In this document: piece after piece, positions 52,222 through 60,869 of the stretch
How positions within the stretch are numbered: the stretch's first letter is position 1
How the letters are laid out: each line of letters starts with the position of its first letter
Origin: Fonsecaea monophora
Lineage: Eukaryota; Ascomycota; Eurotiomycetes; Chaetothyriales; Herpotrichiellaceae
Direction of reading: 5' to 3'
DNA: 60,869 nt
Assembly (NCBI RefSeq): GCF_001642475.1
Contig: NW_019174081.1
Span: 1 to 60,869 of the forward strand
Position numbers and translations under genes: made by a program
Notes under the pieces: model-generated
Databases searched by the model: none
What the model was told of the DNA's origin: nothing
What the model saw: the letters and a program-made list of their open reading frames with translations, nothing else

Positions 52222-53891
52222 ATGCTTCATCGACATCTTCAAAGCAGCTACGAGCAATACAAGTCAGATACAGAGTATATTACAACATGGCTCGCAACCA
52301 CTGCCAAATACTGTGGCTTTACCCTGAACCTAAAAGTCTTAGAAGAGGAGCCCAAGTTAGAGAAACTGAAAGGCAGAGCGAGGATGCTGGCGAAGCAAGC
52401 CGCAAAGGCGGAGACCACAAACCCAGGAACACAATCAAGGGCTTACGCAGTTCTACTGAAATATTTTCTTCCTATGGCGCAACGAATCGTGGCTTTCCAG
52501 AAGCCTCCAGTCCAAGTTCCCAACAGCTTTTGTCAAGATCCTCGACGGGGCCATCTCCCTGAGAAGTCGGTGGCGGTGTGCTTAGGAAACCATGATGGAG
52601 CTGGGTCATCCCGCAGCCCTACGGACCAAGAATCCGATACAAGACACTCTTTCTTCACACCCACACTTGAGGACGTCAGAGAAGCACTCGGGTCCCGGAC
52701 TTCGTCATTGGCCAAGAATAAGAATGAGACAGCTCAGCACAACACCGCTGAAGCCAGTGCCGCAACAAACCTGGCGAATATGTTCTCCAGCCTTGAGGTC
52801 GAAGAGCCATCCGAGGCCGATCAAGAGAGCCCCTTACAGTCGGTACCTAGGGCAGAAACCGCGAAGCCACAGACTCGTTATCAAGCGGAAACTTTTGATG
52901 ACCCCGAGGAACCTTCCATTATGCTTATGTGCCTGGTGACAGATTTCGCTGACATTCGCGATTTTGTCGCCGAAACTTGGTTGGGCTACAAAGAAGAGCT
53001 TTTGGACCTTGTCAGCGCCTCCCTCACAACAGATACAGCCATGGAACTGGCACGTGGTCTGGAAGAAGCGCAACAGAAGCTTTTTGCGGCTCATGGAGGC
53101 GTGCAGAAGCTGCTCCATATTTCTTTTGTCGCCCATTGTATAGAAATTTTGCCAGAGATCGGAGGCTTCACAATCGCCCAGCTGTCTCTTCATGCGGTCC
53201 TCGGAACCTGAAAGTCGGAGCCCCAGTCCGCCGTATGGTTTTGTAAAAATATCGTGAGGGTGGTGAGCCGGCGAACATGACAACGAAGGATGTTGATACC
53301 ATTGTTAATAAGAGCAGTTGGCTTGCGGTTGAAGCTCCAGAAGATGAGTCCAGGCTGGCAGTCGAGCCCCAGTCCGAGGTCGAGGCCAAATCCCGTATCA
53401 GGAAAGAATGGAATGCTATACAACGGATCACCGTTCCGGAGCTCCTTCGCACTCTCAAGAACGACGCTGCAAGTTGAGATCATGGAATTTTCATTTGACT
53501 ATTCCATGATGCACCGCCAATGTTGGTTATTGAGGTTGGTCAAGGCGGTGATCGGCCCTCGCATGCAGAAGCTCTTTGGTCCCGGGTATCTCAAACAGAC
53601 GCCCAACTGCCATTTCTTGTCGTCTACATTTTCATGACGATGAAAAAGGATGCGACGCTGGCGAGGTGGGTTGGACGTCGACTTCCTCTGCCACGGTGTC
53701 GTCCCGCTTCTTGAGAGCTGTTGGAAGTAGCGGCGGAGAGGTTGGACAACATGGTTTCTGCGAATCGTGGTGGCATGATTTCGACCAGTATGTGGAATGT
53801 TTACAACATGAAATCCGTAGTCGAGCAGAAGGACGATGAGCGCCGCCGCAGCGCCGACCTCGAGGGTGATCAACTGGTGGTCAGTGGTTGA
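52222..53891 (+). pseudogene. DUF6604-type fungal protein, decayed by frameshifts
   Basis: The first frame, 52222-53211, is open for 329 codons and opens with a DUF6604-like N-terminus (YKSDTEYITTWLATTAKYCGF ... LKGRARMLAK, pieces shortened). At about 52516-52522 the family block VPTAFVKILDGAISLRSRW is found in another frame, so one base appears inserted; the first frame is restored soon after. After the stop at 53209-53211 the typical C-terminal block continues piecewise: MMHRQCWLL and KAVIGPRMQKLFGPGYL up to about 53597 in one frame, then QLPFLVVYIFM in a second, then AANRGG-like MVSANRGGMISTS and VEQKDDERRRSADLEGD in a third, ending at 53891. No intron signals explain these shifts. DUF6604 proteins are large, fungus-specific and of unknown function. 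Sequencing errors remain possible. Confidence 0.7.
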
Positions 53892-55155
53892 TCAAGTTGA
53901 GAGCTGGTGGCGGGTCTCGATTTGCATCGAGTCTCTACAGCAACATCAAGCTGGTGAGCAGTACAATGCTCTGATGGCCACCTTCAATGATGAAGAGCTT
54001 ACTGACTACCCGATATCAAACGCCGCACCGAACCGTCAAGCCACCTTCACCAAGGCGATCGACACCGTCGATTTGAAAGCAGTGCTGTCAGCTCACTTCT
54101 GACATCCAAGAGGCTGTCATGATGTATCGCTCTGGTCAACACTTGGTAGATGGCATCGTATGGGAGACGTGCCCTTTACACCCACGGTCAAATGCATACA
54201 CATATTGTCATCCCTCTTCGTCACCGATGAGGAGATAGGGTCTCTGTTATGGGTTCCCTCGTCTGTGCCTAGTCGTTGAGCAATAGTCATATTCCTCTTC
54301 AATCCAATCTAATGCATACCCAAGGCTACCGGCCCCTATTTTATGTGTTTCCAACAAGAGGTCAGGGGAGACATTAGGACTCAACTTCCTCGGTACTGCA
54401 TTTCTTACCGAACGCATTTCTTTCATATCAACGCTATATAGAGGAAGTCTAATAGTCTACGGCAACAACGACGGTCATATACATCGGAAAGTTGATGAAG
54501 TGTGGAAAAAGTGTCCGACTTTGAGCAACTCATTCAACTGTACGAGGTAGAGAGAAAATGGCCCACAATCGATGACTAAGTCGACACTCACCGAATTGCT
54601 GGTGGGAAATGCATCCGCAAGACTGCGAAGACTCCAACTTGTCAATCACTTCCACAACCCGTTATCTCGGCGACACCCTCGTTTTATGTATAGGTCTTAG
54701 GTGATGGTGATGTAGTGGGAAAAGCACGTGTGCCATCTCATTGGGTCGACAGGCTATCGCACAACTCCTTGCTTCCTGCAATGACCTCGACGCATCTGCA
54801 TCGCTCCAAGCACGCTCAGCAATGGCCGTGCTTGATTCGTCCGCTTCCACCTCAGCCTTGCTCAGGGCCCTGTCCTCTGCTGATATGTTTTCGCCATATT
54901 ATATCTGGGCTCCCTGGCAGCCGAGGCAGTAAAAACAGACAAGAATTGTGGTCACTGCATCTGGCTGCTATCCACAGACTGAGAAGCGGGTAACGGTGTG
55001 AGAACACAGTGTTCTTGTGGGTGATCACCGGCACCTTGGCTACTACATAGGTACTATGGCTACCACGGTGTCTGTCTCCACTCGCGGCCACATGTCGTGA
55101 ACTATGCCAGACTGACGCTGCTGATCCAGGCTACCACGAACATCTGAAACCACAG
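53892..55155. other. Gene-poor region between the pseudogene and phospholipase
   Basis: 1.26 kb with no clear gene. A plus-strand ORF at 53836-54102 overlaps the pseudogene's end and may be a last frame-shifted fragment. The ATG at 55056 with a GTGTCT donor-like site after it is a possible first exon of the phospholipase. Confidence 0.4.
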
Positions 55156-57305
55156 AGCAGCAAGAGTACGAGGAATCCATTCTTCGCCAGCACTACCCAG
55201 AAAGTCGACGGAGGCACGACCTGAGCCATCTCGCTGAGGAGGAAGGAATGCCCGAGGAAGACGACGATGAAGAAGTGCCCAGTAACAAAAGCCATCCTTC
55301 TTCGCCTGAGCAGAGCTCGACGGGGATTACGGGGGCACGTGCCAAGGTCAAGGGCAAACTCAAGTCCTTCTGGAACAAGACCATCGTCCCAACCTTTCCC
55401 GAAGCTGTTGCGGATATCTCAATCATCAAGGCCGCGTTAAAGGTCGAGGCTACTATCACCAAGGAGTTGAGGGATACAACGAGGCATCCCGAGGTCGCTC
55501 AAAAGGCAACGGTAAGGAGGGGATTTGACCTTGCCCTAGAGGAAATACAATTTCGTGAGCAGAGAAAGGTCAAGGTGCGGGATGCTTTTTGCCGTTATCT
55601 CAACCTCGATCCCTCCGAGGTTCATGTTGATGACGTGCCGGTTGTAGCTTTTGGCGGATCAGGGGGAGGATATAGGGCCATGATCGGCTTTCTGGGATAC
55701 TGTGAAGAGATGAAGCGCACGGGAATGTGGGATCTGTTGACTTATGTTGCTGGTGTGAGTGGTAGTTGCTGGGGCCTCGCCGCCTACTACACCTGGGCTG
55801 GTGCGAGTATGAAGGCAGTGATTGACCATTGCCGGAAGAGACTGCATCCACACCACCCCTTGTCTCCAGAAGCAGTTCGCGAGGTGCTGAACGCCCCTGG
55901 TGGCCCAACGAAGACGCTCGGCCCCTTGATTCAGAAGCACCGCTCAGGGTTGTCAACTGTGGCCATGGATTTGTATTCTGTCTTCACCACGGGCCATCTC
56001 TTCCTGAATCACGATCCCGCCCTAGAGCCACCGGGCCTACGTGGGAGCTTTGGTGTCAAAAAGGAGGTGGCAGGCTTTCATGAGAACTGGCTAAAGTGGT
56101 CATCGGCAAATATGTACCTGCTAGACGGCAGCGAACCATTGCCCATATTTACCGCAATCCGGCATGAACGCCCCTGGAAGGACTGGGTAGACAAGGAACA
56201 TCCCTTTAAGAACGAAGATCCAGAAACGAAGGAGCATCAAGAGGCCCAGGATGCTTGGTTCAATTGGTTTGAAATTTCGCCGATCGAGGTTGGATGTGAC
56301 GAGCTGGAGGCTTGGTGTCCAACTTGGGCGTTTGGCAGGCCGTTCGAACAAGGCCACGATACCATGCAACTTCCCGAGCAATCTCTGGCATTGCTACTGG
56401 GTCTCTGTACCAGTGCGCCGGCGGGACCTTTGACTTCCTACCTGGCGACCATCAAGCGCAGTCTCCCGGCGGGATTCATTGGCAACTCCATCAATGACAT
56501 GGCTAGAGGAATCGCGCGGCTGTGGGGGCCAAAGGGAAAGGAAGAGTTTCAAGCCCATCATCCGCTTCATGCTGTCAATGAGCACAATTTCATGTTTCAC
56601 TTGTCCCGGGGTGAGAACAAGGACAAACCGTCACCACCAATCGAGAATTCCCCTCGGATTCACCTGATCGATTCAGGGATGGATAACAACTGCCCGACGT
56701 ATGTCATGCTGCACCCTTCTCGGCAAGTCGATGTGATTTTGAACATGGATGCGTCCAGCGACGTCTTGAAGGGCAGTTTCCAGGAGCGGGTGGACCAGAT
56801 TGCCAGCCGACGGTGCCTGAAATTCACCAAACGGCACCCTGAAGTGGAAGCTGGCACAGACCCCAAAGATCCGGACCGCTTCAAGGGCTTATATGCACAG
56901 ATCTACGACGGTAGCATCCTCGAAGAGAGGCCGAAGCAGGTGATTGACTCTTACGGACACGAAGTAACCAATCCCCCGGCACCGCCATGCCTCCATGAAT
57001 CAACCATGATCTATCTCCCGTTGCTACCGAACCAGGGAGCAGTGGCCGATTTTGATCCTTCGACCGCCAAATTCTCCGGCTCGTATAACCTCGTGTGGAC
57101 TGGTGAGCAGGTAGAGATGCTGGTCAAGGTATGCTGCGCCAACTACGAGGCCGGCGAAGATGCGATAAAGACAGTCTTGAGGGAGCAGTGGCAGAAGAAG
57201 AGAGCAAAGAGAGAAGCCGCTGGCGAATCCTCTGCTTCGCTTCCTCCAGCAGGCCCTATTCCTCCTCCTCCTTCAACGCCTTCAGCTGAAGCACATACCC
57301 AGTAA
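55156..57305 (+). CDS. Cytosolic phospholipase A2-like / lysophospholipase (PLA2_B domain)
   Basis: The main exon ends at the TAA of 57303-57305. The first ATG in it is at 55248 (685 aa), but the frame is coding further upstream (QEYEESILRQHYPESRRRH), with acceptor-like AGs near 55155-55160 and no ATG before the in-frame TGA. So a short first exon must lie upstream; one candidate is ATGGCTACCACG at 55056-55067. The PLA2_B hallmarks are FGGSGGGYRAMIGFL (oxyanion glycines), GVSGSCWG (catalytic Ser elbow) and DSGMDNNCP (catalytic Asp). It should hydrolyse the sn-2 or lyso ester of glycerophospholipids. No signal peptide or C2 domain is seen, so it is probably intracellular. The C-terminus is Pro-rich. 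Confidence 0.9.
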
Positions 57306-57821
57306 CCGTGTGCTGGCTTTGTGTACAAAGTCGGATGGCGAGGCCCTGTTTGAATTGGATCAATGCGAGACTTTCTTCAAGCACTAGAAATACAGTGTTG
57401 ATGAGGATTCGGAGCTCACCGGAGATGATTGCACGGACCATCAGGTGATGATAACATCCTACATATTCAATATATTATACCCTTGTACCACCCACATGGA
57501 ATCCCCGGACCACCTGGCACTGCCCTCTGACCACTCAAGCTTCGGCGGCGTCTCCAGGCCAAGAGACCAGCGTGCGAAAACCTCGGGCCCCAACGGCCGG
57601 GTCTGGACCCCAGCGTCCCCAATTCTAGACCCAAGACCTCTGAGGAGGTTTTTCTGCAAGGCTAGGCGTTCTAAAGGAACAACGATCCGGATCCTCGTGG
57701 CGAACGTGTCTCCTAATAATGGAGAGGCTGCACTTGATGGCCATGGATTTCCTCCACGATGGACCATTAAGTCAACTTGTGGAATCCAATTCCTGCTTCA
57801 CGTTCCCTGGCGTTCGCAATA
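57306..57821. promoter_or_regulatory. Gap between the phospholipase and Zn2Cys6 regulator
   Basis: 516 bp holding the phospholipase 3' UTR and the regulator's promoter. Short ORFs run across it on both strands with no protein character. Confidence 0.4.
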
Positions 57822-60037
57822 ATGAGTTGGATGGTTGCAATACAGCCTTCCCTGGTTACCGGTACTTCTCTCAGCCCGCAGTCGAGTACGACTGGGGTTG
57901 ACGCCACACCCCCCACGAGTTCCAAGCGGAAGTATACATCGACGGCATGCGAGTACTGTCGCTTCAAACGGAAACGGGTGAGTCGCTTTCTCGGGTGTAT
58001 ATGAATGCCTCGATTACTTGTGGCTTGTTTCGAGCTGACCTGTTCTTCTTGCTTCAGTGTGATGGTCAGCCTCGTTGTCGCACATGTGTCGACGCCAATA
58101 AGCAATGCGTGTATCGCTTCAACGACAAGAGAAAAGCGAGCGTTCGACAGGAGGAAATCCAGCTTCTTGAGGCCCAGAACGAGGAGCTGCGCTCCTTGCT
58201 CGACGTGCTCAAATACGGCAGCGATGAGGAATCTCTAGCGGCCTTGCGAGCCCTCCGTTCCCCTCAGGCAACGACACCTGGTCGACGGTCCTCGAACCTC
58301 CTGTCTGATGTATATGGCGTGTCTCATCCAGATTTACCCTCGCTGTCGCCGGAAGACATCGAGCATTTCCGGGCAGATCAAGGAAGTCGACAGTCTGGTT
58401 CTCCAGCCCAGCCTTCATCTTGGCCGTCGCTCAGATTCTTCAACTATCCATCTATCTTCAACCCGAGCCAATTACCGCCTGAAGGTGACCTTCGGAAAGG
58501 CGCCGACATATTTCTTCAAGTGACGGCTGGCTTGTTCCACATCATGACCATGGACGAGTTTGACCAGCTTTGCGATCAGGCGTTTCGGCCAATATCGCCA
58601 CCAGACACTTTCATCGTCGCCAAAATTTGCGCTGTAGGCGCCATTGGTGCTCACTTCAATGTTGACGACACCACTGGGGAACTCAAAGACGCCCTCTTCC
58701 ACACCGCCATCCACCACATATCCGAGATGGTTGAGCTGCGCAACCTGCAAACCGTCAAATATCTTGCTTGCCTTTGCGCGTACGGGATGGTCGACAAGCG
58801 AAAGAGCACTGCGCGATTAATTCATCTCAGTCTGCAGATCGCGCGGTGGAACATGGCTCTGCCGGAACATGAGCTCATGGGAGATGCCTACGAGTGGAGC
58901 AGGTTGTATCGAACAGTGACTTTTTTTGAATGGTATGTACATTCTGCGTCGGGCCCTGTTTCCTCGCCGTTTTATTACTGACTAACACTTTTTAGCTGGC
59001 TATCAGCGTCGTTGGGCTACCTGAATGACATGTCTGAAGAGACTGAGCCTCTTGCATCCCCCACGGCCGCAATATCCAGGCTTCAAGACGACAACGTGAC
59101 GCAAATCAAGGCGAAAGAAATCATGAATTTAAAGGCCCGCGTGTGCAAAGCGTCGTGCGGTCTCGATCCGCCCACGGAGCAGACAATCAGGGACTATATG
59201 ACCGACTTGGGAGCCTGGTATCAGAGACTCCCACCTCACATGACTTTGACGGTCTTGTTAAACGGTGACGCCAATCCGCTCTCGGCGGCACAACAAGGCG
59301 CGCTCCTGCTCTCCCACGCCACGTACTTGGGTGCTGTCATGATGTTGCATCGACGGGTCCTGGTGAGCGTCTCGGATGCTGTGCTCGGCCGGGTCGAGGA
59401 CACTGATATCTGGAGCACGCCCGTGCAAGAGCATCTGGCTCATTCTATTGAGGCGGCACGGGCCATCGTGCGCATTTTCATCCTGCTTCGCTTCGGCACC
59501 GCGACAACAAACATGCACGTCCGGTGTTGGATTTGCATCTTGGAAACCTACACAGCCTGCACCATTCTCTTGTACAACATCGCATTCAGGACCATCCAGC
59601 ACGTCGCGCAATGCACAGAGATGCAACTGGACCTGGAACGTGTGGCGACCTGTCTCGGCATGCTCAAGGCATCTGCATTGGTGGACAAAGTGTCTCACAG
59701 AATGTGGGTGGCATTGGCAGCTGTGCACCATGCCGTTGTGGTTTCCACGGGCCATCAAAGATATCCAGTCTCATCTCTCGAAGTCGAGTCAAGAAACCTT
59801 CCGCATCCCCGCCAACTCAGCAGCATGGTCGGGTCGGCGTTTGAGCAATACAGCTCGTCGGCGGCGCCCTCACCCAGGCCGGCGGCCCAGGGTTGTGTGT
59901 CTGCCATTCAGGCATTTAAGCGCGCCTCTGACATGTTGCGAGATCCATTTGGCCACGGCCCAGAAGCAGGATTTCGGCTCCTCTCACGCGATTTGAGCGC
60001 CGAAGCCCTGGACTGGTGGTCTGCCGTTGCTGCCTGA
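57822..60037 (+). CDS. Zn2Cys6 fungal transcription factor
   Basis: Three exons, 57822-57977, 58058-58932 and 58996-60037, give 690 aa; introns are 80 and 63 nt (GTGAGT and GTATGT donors). The first intron sits inside the zinc cluster: CEYCRFKRKR, then CDGQPRCRTCVDANKQC, which together form CX2CX6CX5CX2CX6C. A basic linker and a leucine-rich coiled coil (IQLLEAQNEELRSLLDVL) follow at about residues 80-105, suited to dimerisation. The middle and C-terminus are helical and fit the fungal-specific transcription factor domain. Such proteins bind CGG triplets and regulate nearby or pathway genes; no target can be named. It lies 516 bp downstream of the phospholipase gene on the same strand. Confidence 0.94.
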
Positions 60038-60775
60038 GACCGAAGAAATTCTGCCACCATTTTCTATCTTTATGTTCAGTTCTTTCATTTGTCTTTACTA
60101 TGTTTGCTGCTTATTGGGATGGAAAACAGGACATTCCTAGAGGCGGTAGGGTTACTGATACGGTCGACCCGAGCAAGTCTCACCTTGTATATCGTGTCTT
60201 ACCAAAGGTGGACCCGTGGATTGGAGTCATCTAATTGTTATGGCGTTGTGACTTACGAATAGTATCCAGCTACAACCTCATCTGGGGATACCCTCAGTGA
60301 TACCATGCATATCTGAAATGGATTGAAACCTCAAAGCGTGTCCCCATGCAAGTACTAAGCTCTGCTGTGAATGTAATTGGCCTGTACTTTCCAGAAGTAT
60401 TCACCACAAGAGTGAACCCAGTTCCAGACTTCATATTCGGCCCTAACTACTGGACATCCTATGCAAATATCAGGTGTGATACAAGGCGACAAGGCTGCAT
60501 TGCGCGGATAGAGGAAAATACCGCAACGTAGTCTTCTCTAGGGTGGACCATAAATGTTCCACCCAACAAACCTTTTTTCCCTCTTTTTTCTGTTTGTTCA
60601 ACCTCAACCCTTTGATAACCTACAACCTCAGGAATGAACTCCCCTTGCTACATGCTTGCAGGTCCCTCTTCTGTTTCGGCGATGCCACCATACTCGGAGA
60701 TAGACGAGGGAGTCTGAGCACCGACCACCGACTACCCATCTTTTGTCAATTCCTCTGTAACCCAGTACCTTACAT

Positions 60776-60820
<45 letters not shown>

Positions 60821-60869
60821 TTCATTTCATTTTCTACTTATAATTAAATCTTCTCTCTAATAACATTCA
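60038..60869. other. AT-rich right end of the window
   Basis: 832 bp with no supported gene. It includes the 3' UTR of the Zn2Cys6 gene, and its last ~100 bp is strongly AT-rich with a 39-nt T run. Confidence 0.5.
60777..60815 (-). repeat. Poly(T) run of 39 nt
   Basis: An uninterrupted run of 39 T is followed by AAAAA and AT-rich sequence to the window end. Read on the minus strand it is a poly(A) tail-like run after sequence that extends past the window. It could mark the 3' end of a retroposed element, a simple AT repeat or a low-quality contig end. Confidence 0.75.

Noticed and set aside
53836..54102. 88-codon ORF after the DUF6604 pseudogene
   Set aside because: Overlaps the pseudogene's final frame; I could not show it is a separate gene.
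1..60869. Secondary metabolite cluster, CRISPR array or intact transposon
   Set aside because: No PKS/NRPS/terpene core enzyme, no spaced direct repeats and no transposase or reverse-transcriptase frame was seen. A CRISPR array is not expected in a fungus.

Overview
The window reads as nuclear DNA of a filamentous ascomycete (Pezizomycotina). Genes are split by short introns (about 50-90 nt) with GTANGT-like donors and YAG acceptors. Both strands are used about equally, there are no operons, and the products are typical fungal ones: a Dur3 urea transporter, a Ste3 pheromone receptor, a Cdc11 septin, a Hal4/Sat4-type kinase, a Zn2Cys6 regulator and a decayed DUF6604 gene. A Eurotiomycetes/black-yeast affiliation is my guess from protein flavour only. 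I reconstructed exon structures by eye; exon coordinates are in the entries.

Layout. 1.0-3.3 kb: urea transporter (-). 4.8-5.9 kb: two small single-pass membrane proteins (-). 6.8-8.7 kb: mitochondrial SSB (+) facing the Ste3 receptor (-). 9.7-11.2 kb: coiled-coil membrane protein (+). 11.8-19.7 kb: glutathione synthetase (-) divergent from a SAM-SNF2 ATRX-like remodeller (+). 20.5-25.3 kb: lipid-droplet-type hydrolase (+), Dcp1 (-), septin Cdc11 (+). 25.3-28.0 kb: large gap, then a Hal-type kinase (+) to 29.4 kb. 30.7-32.0 kb: Tyr-phosphatase-like protein (+). 33.1-38.4 kb: dynein light intermediate chain (-), splicing factor Ist3 (+), acyl-CoA synthetase (-). 39.3-43.5 kb: a possible small gene (+), a CCDC97-like protein (-), and a conserved protein with an apparently Met-only first exon (-). 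44.3-51.1 kb: SUMO E1 subunit Aos1 (+), tRNA ribosyl-phosphate transferase Rit1 (+), aldo-keto reductase (+), beta-carbonic anhydrase (+). 51.5-53.9 kb: a doubtful small ORF and a frameshifted DUF6604 pseudogene. 55.1-60.0 kb: cPLA2-like phospholipase (+) and a Zn2Cys6 factor (+). The right edge is AT-rich and carries a 39-nt T run.

Most genes are housekeeping (redox, mRNA decay and splicing, SUMO, cytokinesis, chromatin) and do not form a pathway. I see no biosynthetic cluster, intact transposon, CRISPR array, rRNA or canonical tRNA. The most unusual items are the decayed DUF6604 gene, the Met-only exon model, the SAM-ATRX architecture, the disordered insert in the lipid-droplet-type hydrolase, and two tail-to-tail gene pairs with stops only 66 and 90 bp apart. 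I did not find a convincing new multi-gene system.
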